Assembly (NCBI RefSeq): GCF_000003815.2
Contig: NC_049989.1
Span: 5,395,245-5,459,244 of the forward strand
Reading direction: 5' to 3'
Length of the DNA stretch: 64,000 nt
DNA from: Branchiostoma floridae
Lineage: Eukaryota; Chordata; Leptocardii; Amphioxiformes; Branchiostomatidae
Both the position numbers and the translations under genes were made by a program. Below, piece by piece: positions 1 through 13,081 of the stretch. Positions within the stretch are counted from its first letter, which is position 1. Each line of letters starts with the position of its first letter. The notes beneath the pieces were generated by a model. That model worked only from the letters and a program-made list of their open reading frames with translations, had not been told where the DNA came from and searched no databases.

Positions 1-665
1 GTCAGCATGTTTGTTTCTTTCTGTTCTTACTCGCCCCTCTGAATTCTTACAATAGGAACAAGTTATAGACGGGAAATATCTGCTGGGATAATAAAAACAT
101 GGAGTGATCGCAATGTTAAGAAGTTCACTGTAGTTTTACTTTCATGGCAGTTTCACAAACATAACACCGTATTGTCTGCAACAGTACATGATGGAAAGTT
201 TTCTGAACTTGGACTTACTGCTTCCGCTGCAACATCTTTGTTGGACATGAAGAGTGGGATACAGGCTGCCTGCAGGGTGATAATGAAATTGGATATTATT
301 TCATCTTTTTTTACTACGAAAGATTACCAGTACTATTTACTACGTTAAGGTAAAGTTGCTATGAAGTATGATGTAAACTTTACAGTTTCAACTACAAGAA
401 CTGTATGGAGGTAAAACTGTTGTAGTTTGTACATGTGTGAATTTGTTCAATTCTCCTCATCTAAACGGCTGCTTCCCAAGATTATGCTTGCAAACATCAC
501 TAGATTGCCTTCCTTCTCACCTGTACAGGGGTCATGTGTTGAAACCCCAGCTCTTTCAGCGTGTCGTGGGTCGAATCGCTCAGCTTCAGCTTCAGATCAC
601 TCCATGTGTTCTCCATGTTGTCATCCCTGAGCGTTTCACTTCCGGGTTATCCTTGACACGAGAAA

Positions 666-673
666 TGACGTCA
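666..673. promoter_or_regulatory. CRE (TGACGTCA), candidate CREB/ATF site upstream of GGNBP2
   Basis: Perfect 8-bp palindrome TGACGTCA about 650 bp before the GGNBP2 start codon. It sits in the 16-mer GAAATGACGTCATATG (662-677), which recurs exactly at 13199-13214 upstream of YWHAE. Binding is inferred from the motif only. Confidence 0.4.
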
Positions 674-912
674 TATGTCAGGAAAGCAACTCGTCGACGT
701 GGCATTAGCCGAAGTGATGTTGCATCAGCCGTAGCGTCTGTGAAACTATGCAACAGGTTTGTTACCATTGATATGTTGATAAGCATAAAAATGCATCAAT
801 TTGTTGGATACGTTTTTTTAATGGTTTTAGTGGGATATTGACCTCCGGAAGTTTATCCACAAAGGCCAGGTCGTCGTGTGCAAAAACCTTTGGTGCCGTG
901 TGCAAAATTTTG

Positions 913-923
913 GGCGCCATCTT
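913..923 (-). promoter_or_regulatory. YY1-like site (AAGATGGCGCC on the - strand)
   Basis: GGCGCCATCTT on the + strand reads AAGATGGCGCC in reverse, matching the AAGATGGCG core of YY1 sites that often lie at or just after transcription starts. It is about 400 bp before the GGNBP2 ATG. Similar sites occur near the YWHAE start and in the island at 26.1 kb. Confidence 0.35.
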
Positions 924-1319
924 TTCCGAATCCTTCTGCGGAGGGATACAATCCTGGTAACTGAAAATCTATATTTTCTAAGATTTAGCAACATAGTAGC
1001 AATATTCCTTACCTGAACATTACATATCATTTCTACATAGATATTTAATTCCACTTTTCTACTTTAAGTGCGTTTGGATGAGTTTAATTGAGCGTTTGTT
1101 ACCTAGACTTACAGTCAATTGGGACTACTTTCTTCGGTGCGGAGAGTTATAGTTTGTCGACGTGTGCAGGAAGGCTGATCATTCCTCCATCATCTGCCAG
1201 TGGCGGACGGAAAGGAAATTCCAAAATTATTCCTTTATTCTTGTCCCCGAGTAAAGGCTCGAGGGCTTCCAAGAGGGGTAAACGGCTCACAGAAAAGTGT
1301 GAGCCTACGGAGGAGCGCC

Positions 1320-4300
1320 ATGGCTCGTCTGGTTGCCGTATATCGGGAGGAAGAGTACGAGTTTGACCGAAGACAGATCCCGTTGGTCATCGATGAAACT
1401 CTGACGGTAAGTGTATGATTTCCTATATGGAAGATGGGCGTTGCCTGTCGTACTTTTTCCGTCAAGGTCAAATGTAAGAAACACTATATATTTGTCTTAT
1501 ATCATAACATGCTCGCTGTTTTGTAGTATTCTTATTTTATGACGATTTTAAGAATCACAAAGTGCGAATCTTTTTCTCCCCCTCAGTGACCTATGACCTT
1601 TTGCACTGCGTACTTGGGTCTTCTGCAGTAAATCTCATTAATTACGTCTATTGTCCAAGATAATTGACTTCTTAACACAAACGGGATGTATTGGGCATGT
1701 TCAAGGCCGGTCACATTTATCCATTTCTTCTGTTTACTGCACTTGTCGCAAACAGAATTTTGATGATGATGATGTCATGTAGGGGGAGACCCCCCGGAGG
1801 GAACAAGATTTTATTTTTTGGGGTTTCATTTTAGAATTAGTCCAAGTGTGTTCCATACTTTGACATATTTGCTAACCAGAAAGTAAGTGCTGCATAAACA
1901 TGTGTTTATTACAGCCAGAAAGTTTTGGCAGGCAATCACTAAGTCAGAGGTTTACAGTTAAGCATTTGAACTCTAGCTGTAGCAAGTAACCAAGACGCGA
2001 TATATTATGTAGGAGTAAAGTTTTTAAATGCGAGACAGCTTTCCTTTTATACACATGGACCGAGGGCTCCCACAAGACACTATGTTGTATAAAAAGTATT
2101 GACCCACCTCAACTTCTTACAGGGCAGGAAGAAGCTTTGTATTTATTCCTCATACTAGGGATGGTGGTTTTAATCTTTTTGCACATGTACTTGCAATGCA
2201 AGTTGCATGCAAGACATGGCATAGACAATGACAGTGGCAGCTACCTTAAGATTGGATGGCAGCCCCTTTGGTAGCCATTGCTGTTATTGAAAAGCAAGGC
2301 CATATCAAGCAATCAGTTTGGGAGCGTGAGGTTACGAGGATTGCACACTGGTGGGATGAGGTTGTGCATGCACTTTTTATGACCGTGGGTAGTACACAAG
2401 AACGCTGCATATGCCATTGTTGCACATCCATAAAAATCCAGTCTACGTGCAGTTTATAAATGCCACCAAAAAAAAGGATTGTTTTTTTAAAACTTAGACT
2501 AAGTACGACCAATGTGCTGAATAAAAAATTCCTAACTTTACTACTTTTATGTAGGTTTATTGGTGTGTCCATGTAATTTGTAGGGCTCATGCTTTTGATG
2601 TCTATGTATTTTGTTGGAAAACTCATTGCCACTGTGTCTGGATACAAGTTCAGAAAATCATTAACACATATAGTTGATGATCAGGTAATATTATAACCTG
2701 AATAATTGAATAAGTAAGCTAGTGATATGACCACCAGAATTTGCTGTTTTGCACCATTTGTACATAACAACTAAATCATTGTCAGTTTTTGATAAATGGT
2801 AAGCTTGTTTCATAGCACCATTGTATCAAAAATGTTAAATATTTGAATTAATTTTGAATGTTGCTGGTAGTGACTTATTAATTACTTCAGCTAATGTATT
2901 TTGAATAAGAATATATAGACAATAGAGATGAAGACTCCCCAGTATGTGTGATTGCTGTTAGAAATGTGAGTTAAATCCTTTACAAAAAGTAGAAGACTTA
3001 CTATAAATCTTATGCTGTAAAACTAGCAAAACAAAAGCGAGAGTTTCATCATCCGATATTGCAGCATTTTTTAAACACTACTTGAAAGTCAGTGCCAAAG
3101 GCAGATCTTTCTCTCTGATTCAGTCTGAATGATACATGATGTATAAAAAAAAGATTAAAGAGATTAAACAAAGAGGAGAGTCCATTGATGTGATTCCAAG
3201 AAATGTGTCTCGTTACGCTCTTACCCCTGTGTGCACATACTTGACCTGGCACTCACATAGTGTGACCTAACCTTACTCTGATTTCTATTTCAAATGTGGT
3301 TTTCATTATGTCCCACTCTTTGTCATTAAAGTACAGGTACAAATCATGTTCACTTTTGACCCAATCTAGATGAATTTTGGTTATTTAGACAGAATTAGTA
3401 TCAAAATGATATCTTGTGACTCATCAATGTAATATGTTAGCAATGTCACTCATTATATTTATAGATAATATTAAGCATATGTATATCTTGCTGCTGTGAA
3501 CGTAACAAACCCATTTGGGCACAGATAGTTTGTAGCACAGATTTTACATCATGCTCTTAAAATTAAAAGTACGTACATTTGTTTTGCTTAATCTATCAGG
3601 TTGGACAAGTTTTCTAAAATTCACCTTCCCTTTTGGGCAAGTACTAAAAATTTACTTGCCTGAATCAACTGTTTTCAAACCCAAAATCTAAATGACAAAA
3701 AAATCTAAATGTATTTTCACTGTCAGTAATGGAATTCTTTGATTAATCGCTCTAGTAGCAGCTCTATTTTTCTGTGTTGACCAATGTTTAATGCCATGAC
3801 AGTGAAAACAAGTCAAAATCTCACTACTGAAAAAATTGGTTGATCACGCAAGTGGGTTTGGACATGTGCTTGCCTGATCAGCAGTTTCACTTGCCCATTG
3901 ACAATCAGACTAGTTGACATGTCTAAGTGTCTAACCCTGTCTGTGCCAAGAAAACCCCCAGGAAAGTTGTTACCATGGGACAACTACAGCTGTAGGCTAT
4001 ATCATAGTATATGCAAAGCAAAATGATAGAAATGTATAACGCCAACGCACATATGTCATGAATACACACAGACCTAAATCTGAGCCTAATTTTGTAGTTC
4101 ACCCCCAACCTTCTTAGCTTCTGGTGACATGATACAAAATTGTAATCGTCCCACTTGACACTTGGTGACATTTGGTTTGAGTTGGCTCACATTCAGTCAT
4201 GTGGTGTTGAAGACTTGAAAGTTGAAGTACTTGTAAAACTGTAGTGTTTCGTCAAGCTTAGCCCTACATCTAAATTTGACCTTTTTGTAGCTCTTTTGTT

Positions 4301-7300
4301 ATAGACAAATGACTTTGTATATCAACATTGTCACTTTTTTTTGTTGCAGATGGTTATGGAGTTTCAGGATGGAGGATTTAGCATGGACTACCACAATGTC
4401 AAGCAGAAGGAGTTGGACAGTTTCCACCAGGTATGTGCAAATATTAGAAAATCATCTACTGAAAAAGTGTATACATGTGGTAGCAGTAGCATAACACAAA
4501 AGGTTTGTAGTCCAGTGTTTAGTGACCTTGCTGTTGACCTGAAACACTTACAGGTCGATCCTGGCTGTATTAGTACTATTACTTACCTGCCTGGCTTGTT
4601 TTCAGCTGGATAAGGTAGCAGTCCTTGGGACTTGATTTTAGAAGCTGTGATCAACTCACTGTTCAACTTCTCAAACAAGCTTGGACAAGCCAAGGACATA
4701 CACGTACATTTTGAACCTGTACATATGTACATACATGTAGCATCTGACTTGATTGTCATGAACATTGGAAAATTCATACTCCACACATCGTTTGGAGCAC
4801 AAAGTAAAAAAGTTAGCCTGTTTTCCAGTGAGCTGAGCTGGACCAAGATGCACTTCTAACTTCACAACTGTTAACTTGCTGTTCACTGTCTGTCTCCTTT
4901 AGAAGCTGGATGTGCTGTCCAAGGACGAGCTGGCCGTGGAACTCATGGTGACCAGCAAACAGCTGTTCCGAGCGCTGTCCCAGTTGGTGCCCTGTGTGGG
5001 CTGTCGGAGAAGGTTAGTTTTTTTGTGATGTATATATCATTTCCATATTTGGACGTCTCATGTTTTTTAACAAAAATTACAGTACCAGTGCTGTCATATT
5101 GTGCTGNNNNNNNNNNNNNNNNNNNNNNNNNNNNNNNNNNNNNNNNNNNNNNNNNNNNNNNNNNNNNNNNNNNNNNNNNNNNNNNNNNNNNNNNNNNNNN
5201 NNNNNNNNNNNNNNNNNNNNNNNNNNNNNNNNNNNNNNNNNNNNNNNNNNNNNNNNNNNNNNNNNNNNNNNNNNNNNNNNNNNNNNNNNNNNNNNNNNNN
5301 NNNNNNNNNNNNNNNNNNNNNNNNNNNNNNNNNNNNNNNNNNNNNNNNNNNNNNNNNNNNNNNNNNNNNNNNNNNGTTTGGTCTTAATCGTGATCTCCAC
5401 TGTGACATCTACATAGATGAACATACCAAAATGCATACCATACTACTTCAAGTTCTCTTTTGAAAGGAAAAAAGCCCCATAAAATTGAGTCATTCTGCAG
5501 TTTGTAAATATTTCTGAAGTGAGCTATGCAGTGAGGATTTCTGTACCTTTCTTGTAGGGCTCGGCTCCAAGACGTGATGGAATCCATCCCGAAGAGCAGC
5601 AAGAAGAACAACCGCTGCCTGCTGCACTCCTTGGACACCCACAAGGCCAAGCTGACTGGGTTAGTTATACTGTAGCTCTGTCAAGGTTGGAAAATATGTG
5701 ATAGAATGTAAGGAAAAGGGCTAAAAAGATTACATTCTCAAAAAAATTTTGGTGTGGCATTAACATGATTGCACACCAAGTTAGATGTCTGACTCTTGGC
5801 ACCTTTCTGGAACAGTGCAATCAATCTAAATTGGTCAATGCAGCCTTGAGAGGATCACATCAAGAAGCTAACAGAATAAGCGTTCTTCTTGCTATGTAAC
5901 CATGGCCATCACATGTTTGAAGCCAAAATGCTCCCTCAGCAGAAAGTACTAGTATCCAGTATTTGATTATACTGCTGCTGCTATGCCTGATACAGGGGTA
6001 GGCAGCAGTCGGCTAGTCTTCACACCACGCTGTAAGAAAGTTGAATATGCTGTACATTTGTTGGTTGTTGACCTCCTGTAATTGTGTCTTCAGGAGCTGG
6101 ATTGACGTGTGGGAGCTGTTATCGCAGGACTGTCGGGACGAGGTGGTGCTCATCAACTGTGAGAGCCTGCTGGAGACTATGGAGACCTACCTCAGGAAGC
6201 ACAGGTGAGCAAGGAGGTCCCTCAAGACAGGTAGAGCTTCTTGAGGATGAACAAGAAATGGTAATGCCTTTAGATGTATTTGTACCAGTGTTAAAAACCC
6301 AACATGTAGGTGGTCAAATTATTTTCCATAGAAGTATCATTTACAGAGTTGAACTTGCAACCAAATATAGTAGGGACATCCTCATTAGATAGCTTTATAC
6401 AAGGCTTAACACTAGATGTGCAAAGGTTGTTCAGTGTAATGTAACTAGCTGCTGTTCCATGGTCTTGCGGCGCCGTTGTGTAAGGCAAAAGGACTGGTAT
6501 GTCGGCTATACAGAAAAGGATACTTTGGTCAGTTTGGACATCAGGAAGAAAGTTCACTGGAAGGTAAGAGTTGACTGTTGTTTCTAGTTTCTTCTCCTAA
6601 GAGAATCCATCAGAATTCAGATATGAACTGGTTTAGACTTTGCTGTTTCTTAAGGTCAAGAATGAAGGAAACATTTTGGTTGTTTTGCAGGTTCTGTACA
6701 GAGTGCAAGTCGAAGGTGCTGCGTGCCTACAGTCTGCTGACTGGAGACATTGACTCCACCAATGAGAAGGGCTACTGCGCCACGCTGTACGAGGGCCTGC
6801 GCTGCTGTCCCCACGAGAGACACATCCATGTGTCAGGCGAGACAGACTTCATCGCTCACCTGATCGGGAGAGCTGAACCTGAGTTAGCTGGAAGGTTGGT
6901 TTAATTTTTATAATCAAGAGGGCATGCTGATAAGGAATGCCTTAGTACCATGTCAGGTAGGAATTAAGGAAAGAGGTAGTTGGGACATTTATGGTTGTTT
7001 TAATTGACAATTGTTCCATTATTTGCTGAATCCTTTGTGGTGGGTTTAAGGACAAAGGTGTTGGGCTGGTCTGGTTTGAAAGTTTCCTATGTGGTGTGAG
7101 GATTGATGAAAGAGTGTAAACATTGCATGTTACTAACGGTACGAAATACTCACCTGAAAGCTGCAAGAAGTAAAATTACTACATGTACTCTGCAAGACAA
7201 ATAAATATTATTTTTTTAGTTACAATTACAGTTTTGGTAAAGCAAAACTAGTAATTCGTACCCTGACCTATCCTTTTTCCATAGAAGATGTCCACATTGA

Positions 7301-10300
7301 CAACTGGGGATCATCCCATGTTGAGGAAACTCTGCAAGGCTTTAATGCATGAGGAAACATTTCTGGTGAAGGAGGGGGCATTTTGTACCAACCCACTGAC
7401 GTTGTTATTAAACCCTTTACCAAATGGTAGATTCTCTTCCAGCCGACGGGAGCGCCACGCCAAGACGATCGACATCGCGCAGGAGGAGGTGCTGACGTGC
7501 CTGGGGATCCATCTGTACGAGAGGCTGCACCGCATCTGGCAGAAACTACGCGCCGAGGAACAGACCTGGGAGATGCTATTCTACGTGGGGGTGGACACCT
7601 TGCGCAAGAGCTTTGAGGTTTGTGCAGCTAGAAACTATCTACACTAACACAAAGGCTACAGCAGAAGCAGGGTTGTCACCATGACCCATTCCTCCCTCCT
7701 AGGACAGAAATTTGCTTGTTAGGACAAAAAAAGATATTACCCCATCCGTCCCAAAAATCTGAACTTCATGACATAAAACTGTTGAAAACCAATTTTCATA
7801 AACTGAGAATAACATGTTTAACAAGGAAAATCAATAACATGGGCTCCCAAACAATGAGTGTGACGAATTTAAACCTGGAGACAGCCCTGGGCACAAGTGT
7901 GGCTACATGACACAGATTAAACTATGAAAAATGAGCCCTCTCACTGAAATTGTGCTGACTATTCAGCAGCAATTTGAAATTAAAGTCCTTAGGTTTATTA
8001 CATTTTCCAAATTTTTACTGTCTTTCAGATGACCGGTGTTAACTATATTGTATATCCTGTGTTTTTCCTCTCAGATGGCTGTGGAGCAGAAGCAAGGCTT
8101 CACCCAGCTGGAGCAGCTCTGTCTGGAGATCAAGGAGGAGGAGAGGGCTCGGGAGCTCAAGCAGGAGAAGAAACGTCTCAAGCGCAAGAAACGCAAGAAC
8201 AAGAATGCCGCTGGGGACCGGGACGAGAAGGCTGAAGACAAGGTGACTTGCACTGGGGAGGAGGAGAAGGAGAACTGCAAGGTAGGGTGAACTGAGACAT
8301 CATGCAGGTGTGAGGAGCACAGGAGTAAATTCTTCAAGCTGTTGATTGTTGAAATACTTTCTATATGCACTAAAATCATTACATCATCTCCTGCAAAGCA
8401 TTAGAGGTTGTTATAGGGGCTACTGTGACATGCATTCTGCAATCATAGGGGATTTATCTTTGTAACTATTCCCTGATCACCATTTAATTCACATAAAGAG
8501 CTCTGAAAAGGGTTGAACAAGTATTATAGTGATGAACTGATATATTCTACTCCCTCAACCTTCAGTGCAATGACGTGGACGTCAACAGTAGTTGCACTGC
8601 CAATGGTGGGTGTTCAACCTACGACCTTCCAAGCGACGACGACGTCGCGTCTTCCACGTGTTCCTGCCCTTCCAACCGGCTCCACCCGTCCTCCTCGAAG
8701 GGAAACTCGTGCAGAAGCTACCGGAGCGACTGCGGCTACTCCAGTGGCGTGGAGGGGAGCGAGAGTCTGAGCGGACACAGTTCCAGAGACGGGTCCGACA
8801 TTGCGTGTTCCGAAGGAATCTGTAACCATGGGTCCATAGGTAAGCTGTTGGCTGTTTTCTTCTTGGTCAGTCTCTCTGAATTTTTCAGCAGGACTTTAAG
8901 TAGTGGACATAGATGTGCTGGTACTGGACCCAGAGGATGGTGTTCTATACATTCTTTCATTTCCTTATTTGGTTATAAAAATATTGAAAATAAGTTGAAT
9001 TTGTCCACCTGTCTATTGCCTTTCCAAATCAAGCAATATTCGAGTTTGCAATTATGATTTTGATGAGTAATACAATGCTAAAGATAAAAGTAACAGATGT
9101 ATATTTCTCAGGCTTACCCTGTTCTGATGATGTTTCACCCCCCTCCCTCCAGGTGACATTAGTGGAGAGCCATGTAGTCACTGTGACGAGATAGATGATC
9201 CTGGCTGTAGCGACTGTCAGTCCAACTCCAGCTCTGGATCCTCTCCAACCTCCAAGATCGCCAGTAAGAAAGCTCAGGGCAAGAAGGCAAAGAAGAAAGC
9301 AAGTGAAAAGGTAAGGAACATGGGATAAAAGTCACAAGTTTTTTGGCAGGTATTTGGTAGGATTTTTTGGGTTGGAACAGATGAAAATCAGTGCGCATGT
9401 AAATGTCACCCATGTAAGCATGTCAGCATGGCCTATAGGGCAAGAAGTCGAATCCTAGATGTTGTCTCTCACCTCACTCGCATGCAACCCTTAAAGGGAC
9501 AAAATTCATTGCACATTGTACATTATAGATGTTTGTACTTTACAAAGTGCCTCTACTTGTTGCAGCCAATAGATGAGTACCCTTTTAAGCTAACTATATC
9601 TCAATTTTTTCTCCAGAAATCCGGTGAAAGTAAGGCAGGACAGGGCCTGGTGAACGGGGAGAGAAGGATGCCGCCTCCCTCCTCGGCTCCGCCATCGTCC
9701 CTGGGTTGGCAGAGCAGTCTACAGGACATGCTAGAGGTACACAAGTTCATCATCATTAAGAGGGCGGCACTACGCCATTCTGAAATGCTCTCAGAATCTT
9801 CAGGTCAACAAGTAGCTTAGCCTTTAACTCCTGCCAAAGTCCCTGATGCCTATAGAGACCTTTGTTTTTGTGGCACATGGAAGCACGAAACCTGACACCC
9901 TGTCGTACACTAGAGGAAGACTAAGCCCACTTAAAGAGCCTGACTGCTAGGCTCTTAATCTAAGAGAAATGGGTCAGCACAATCTAAAAGACCAAGAAGC
10001 CTTTATTAAGGCCATAGCATGATGTTTCAAAGGTGCTACAGTTGACCATACAATGTGAAGGTTTGTAAAACTTGCTCATATTTTTGGAAATGTTATACTT
10101 TGCTTGGGGAAGTTTGTGAATTGTCTTGATTTCAGTGTGGAGAATTACAGAATTGTAAGACTTGAAAATTTGAAAAAGGATTCTGTTCAGTATTTGCTGT
10201 CTTGGGGAATAAATCTTTCAAACTAATGTTCTACTTTATGTACTTCCTACTAACCAAAGCTCGGTGATCATATGTATGATTGATGATTTTTCCGCAGGAG

Positions 10301-10483
10301 TCTTGTCCGTCAGAAGACGAAGACTTCATCTCAGAAGAGGACATCCAGCTCTTTAAAGCCAACCAGAAGCACCTGGACAAAGAGCGGGAAAAGTTGCGGG
10401 AAACACTGCGGAAAAGATTTGACAGCTTCCAGCGTCGAGAGTTAGGGGGCAAAGCGTGTGCTGAGAAGGCCTCCGCAAAATAG
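1320..10483 (+). CDS. GGNBP2: Gametogenetin-binding protein 2 ortholog (one exon probably missing in the N gap)
   Basis: Coding exons: 1320-1406, 4350-4430, 4903-5012, 5558-5659, 6094-6204, 6691-6894, 7443-7617, 8075-8281, 8566-8839, 9153-9310, 9617-9736, 10298-10483 (stop TAG). All have AG/GT borders and phases agree. The product starts MARLVAV as in vertebrates. Recognised blocks are LSQLVPCVGCRR (exon 3), HSLDTHK, DVWELLSQDCRDEVVLI, GYCATLYEGLRCCPHERHIH, RRERHAKTIDIAQEEVLTCL, a Lys/Arg/Glu-rich stretch in exon 8, SDCGYSSGVEGSE plus ACSEGICNH in exon 9, and an acidic SEDEDFISEEDI segment with a basic tail. The family is a Cys-rich regulator linked to spermatogenesis and growth control; its chemistry is not established. 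An in-frame ATG at 1200 would add 40 residues, but the ATG at 1320 (GCGCCATGG context) matches the vertebrate start. Visible coding length is 1815 nt; human GGNBP2 has 697 residues. Confidence 0.93.
3597..3939. mobile_element. MITE-like element, family with CAGGGTTGGACAAGT ends (copy 1)
   Basis: It starts CAGGTTGGACAAGT and ends with a degraded reverse complement closing in CTAACCCTG. Its right half aligns by eye, with gaps, to 22690-22977, sharing the stretch around TTTTTCTGTGTTGACCAATG and TTAATGCCATGAC. A third short derivative is at 19999-20067. The ends are hAT-like (CAGGG), but no target duplication is visible here. It lies in GGNBP2 intron 1. Confidence 0.55.
5107..5375. other. Assembly gap (269 Ns)
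   Basis: An unbroken run of N. It sits between GGNBP2 exons at 4903-5012 and 5558-5659, where vertebrate proteins have roughly 45 more residues. Flanking exon phases (2 bases, then 1) still join in frame, so the missing exon should be a multiple of three. The true gap size may differ from 269. Confidence 0.95.
7668..7889 (+). mobile_element. hAT-like MITE, CAGGGCTGTCTCCAG family (copy 1)
   Basis: Begins CAGGGTTGTCACCA and ends TGGAGACAGCCCTG, near-inverted ends. It aligns along its length with the reverse complement of 38470-38702, including CCCCATCCGTCCCAAAAATC and ATCAATAACATGGGCTCCCA equivalents. The flanking 8-mers AGCAGAAG and GGCACAAG match at 6 of 8, a possible old hAT-type target duplication. 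It lies in a GGNBP2 intron and has no coding capacity. Confidence 0.65.
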
Positions 10484-10582
10484 TTTAACCTACCAGCACT
10501 TGATACTCAAAATCCCAGTTCTTACACTTCTAATTTCTTCCTGGCAATGCTGCTAGATGCCTACTACAATATTTCCTATGGA

Positions 10583-10588
10583 AATAAA
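10583..10588 (+). terminator. Candidate polyadenylation signal AATAAA (proximal) of GGNBP2
   Basis: Canonical AATAAA 100 nt after the GGNBP2 stop codon. It would give a very short 3' UTR. A second signal at 11444 is followed by a better GT-rich stretch. Confidence 0.4.
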
Positions 10589-11443
10589 TCTATACTACAG
10601 CTTCCTATGCCTGCATTCAAATGAGCTAAAATTCACTATTCAGCAAGAAAACTGTGATCAGGGGGAATGTACATTTTTTCTGAATGGGTAGCACTAACTC
10701 AGAAAACTGAACCAGAATGTTATGAATATTGGAATTTGCATGAACCTTAAACAAAAGTCTACTTGTGAGGTAGGACATGACATCTGTTACAGAAAGGTTA
10801 GATATAGAGTGAATGCTGCCACTGAACTTGACAGTCTATAGTCTAGAACTTTGTAGGAGAGGAGGCCAGGAATAGGTATTTCACACTCAAGCTTTTATCA
10901 TAGCTAAAATGCATGCCTTACCAGGCAACCTGCTATTCTTCCACATCCTATCTGCTATTGCAAAACCAAAGAATCTGGTGCTGACACACAAATAAACATC
11001 TTACTAATAATCAAGGAAACTGCATCTGAAAAAGTGTCTTCTGCTGTAAACGTTAACAAAGACCTGGACCAGAGAACTGTTGGATTTTTCAAAGGACCAC
11101 TTTGCATAGTTGGTTTGTTCCATCAGGTGGTGATATACACAGTAACTGCCTTTAGAAGTGAGCAAAGAAAGGAAAAGTCGTAGATAGCAAAAAGTACAGG
11201 ACAGTACATTATCACAGTGATGTTTTATGCTGCCCAGTGCACCCCTCATTACAGTGTAGAATGATCCATGATGCCTCAGGTTGGACTGTTCCATGACAGT
11301 TGAGGGGTAGTAAGGTTGGTTAAATGTGTTGGGAATTGTGCCAAAGGGCAAAGCATGCCTTCACCATGAGGGAGGAATGGCAAAAGATGGAGGAGTTGTG
11401 CATTGAAAAGAAGTCCTAGATCCAGAGTAACTCACACAGAATG

Positions 11444-11449
11444 AATAAA
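11444..11449 (+). terminator. Candidate polyadenylation signal AATAAA (distal) of GGNBP2
   Basis: AATAAA about 960 nt after the stop. The following 25-70 nt are T/G-rich (TTATTGTGTTTTGCC), as expected of a cleavage-site downstream element. Confidence 0.45.
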
Positions 11450-12427
11450 GAATTATTAAATACTAAGCCAAGTGTTATGTGATTGCCTTATTGTGTTTTG
11501 CCTTTGCCTTGTCTTCAGTTTTATGCATATCTTAAATATACAAACTGGTAGAAATAACTATAATATCAGCAATCAATATGATAACATGCATTAGAATCAT
11601 TTGATACTTAAGTAATAAAGAACTTCCTAATTTTGGCGTCAAAAAGAATTTGTTCCCTTTCAAATGATTCATGGTCTATTTTATCCTCCTTGGTTTGGTT
11701 TAGGCATATACTAGTAGGATAACAAAGGTATCCGAGAAACCTGGAAACGTTAACAACATGATATCAGCTTTTGGGTTGTGTGCAAGTTGCATTGCAGACA
11801 GCTTACGTCATTGGACAGTAGAGTTTTCTTTTGCAGCACAAGTTATATGGACTTGGAGGGAGGAAGACTTTGGTGGCTTCTAGAGTCACTCCTCTGACGC
11901 CAAGAGAAGAAGAAGATACGTCAACCTTACCTGCTGAAGTTTCGATGATGCCTGTCAGACATCTTCATCAGCTTCTAACTGGAGGGGGGTACAAAGTTAG
12001 CCACGTTTGGGATTGTGTTCTCGCCACAAAAGCGCCACCTACATCGGCTACATATAGCAGCGAGAAGCAGGTTTTGCCGGCGGACATAAAGAAAACAGAA
12101 AGCCCAACGAAACACGTTCAAAACAGCCGAAGCAGAACCTCTGCTTGAGGAGTACACCTAGCGACATGGGTACGAAGCAGGCGAGACCCTAGTGGATAGA
12201 CGCTACTCTGAAAAACCTGCTAGGAGTGCGGACCGAAAACGAGGCAGATTATAAAACCATAAAAAGGTCACAATCTCTGCTTGGAGAGAAGGAAAAAAAC
12301 TCTGGTTGAACAGTGGGGAAAACTTACAATCTGCCTTCCAACATGTACGCAAAAAGGTTACTTCTTGGTGTACGTAAGGAGATAGTGGTGATATGTGTAT
12401 CAAGTTGAGCTAAAGGTTTTTTAAAGA

Positions 12428-12456
12428 CCAAGGAGGTTATTTTCTTTACCTCCTTG
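12428..12456. repeat. CAAGGAGGT/ACCTCCTTG hairpin (copy 1)
   Basis: CAAGGAGGT (12429-12437) and its exact reverse complement ACCTCCTTG (12448-12456) are separated by 10 nt. The same arms with the same 10-nt loop length occur at 35210-35238, and single CCAAGGAGGTT motifs occur at five other places in the window. Confidence 0.7.
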
Positions 12457-13081
12457 CAAAGACTAAGGACAGAAAGGGGGGAAATGGATTCACGAAGTAT
12501 GGCCAGTCAAAACCCCCAAAATTGTGGAACAAAATAAGCTTGTGTTCCAGCTATTTTGTATTAGTTATCAAGTTGCATGTGCTGTTATCCGCTTGTGGAT
12601 GGCGCTTTTAATCTTCAGAAGAACGGGGAAAAGCGAACGGTTTAAAAAGAGCCAAAGGACGCAGCAAAACAATCTGTTTGGAGATTAGCACAACCAGGAA
12701 TGTTGCTAGTTTGTTTTGGATTGCCAGTTGTCCTAAGCATGTTTTCTTCGACCATCTCTGCCGTCGGTCCTGTTTACCGACAGTCAATATTTAGTGAAGT
12801 CTGTGTCAACCATTCCAGGTGACAAGGGCCATACCAAAAAGTACGGGTGGCGTGTGGTCAATTTGCCGTTTACCTGTGTTACCAATCTTTCAGCCAATCT
12901 AATACTGAGTTTGGACGTAGCAATTTAGTATCTGTCCCACTCCTCCATATGGATTACCGAACAGGAGACACCATCCAGTCAATTATGCAATTGAGTTTTT
13001 ACTTCAGCAGCATGTCAATATAACGTTAATGTCGTTCCGTCAGCTTCACCAAATTCGGGCCAATATCTAATCTATTCAAAC

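Larger units (their letters stand above)
1..1319. other. Upstream region of GGNBP2 (5' UTR, promoter, left edge)
   Basis: No gene was recognised here. Open frames at 437-841 and 1088-1366 match nothing I know. The stretch from about 640 carries promoter-like sites: a palindromic CRE at 666-673 and a YY1-like site at 913-923. The part just before the GGNBP2 start is probably 5' UTR. The transcription start cannot be placed from sequence alone. Confidence 0.4.

Noticed and set aside
43-347. About 101 stop-free codons after a pyrimidine-rich AG at the left edge, possible last exon of an upstream gene
   Set aside because: No recognisable protein. Stop-free stretches of this size are expected several times in 64 kb of six frames.
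437-841. 134-codon open frame upstream of GGNBP2
   Set aside because: No similarity to any family I know, AT-rich tail, overlaps the likely promoter.
5025-5463. Open frames of 104-120 codons spanning 5.0-5.46 kb
   Set aside because: They consist mostly of unknown residues from the N gap.
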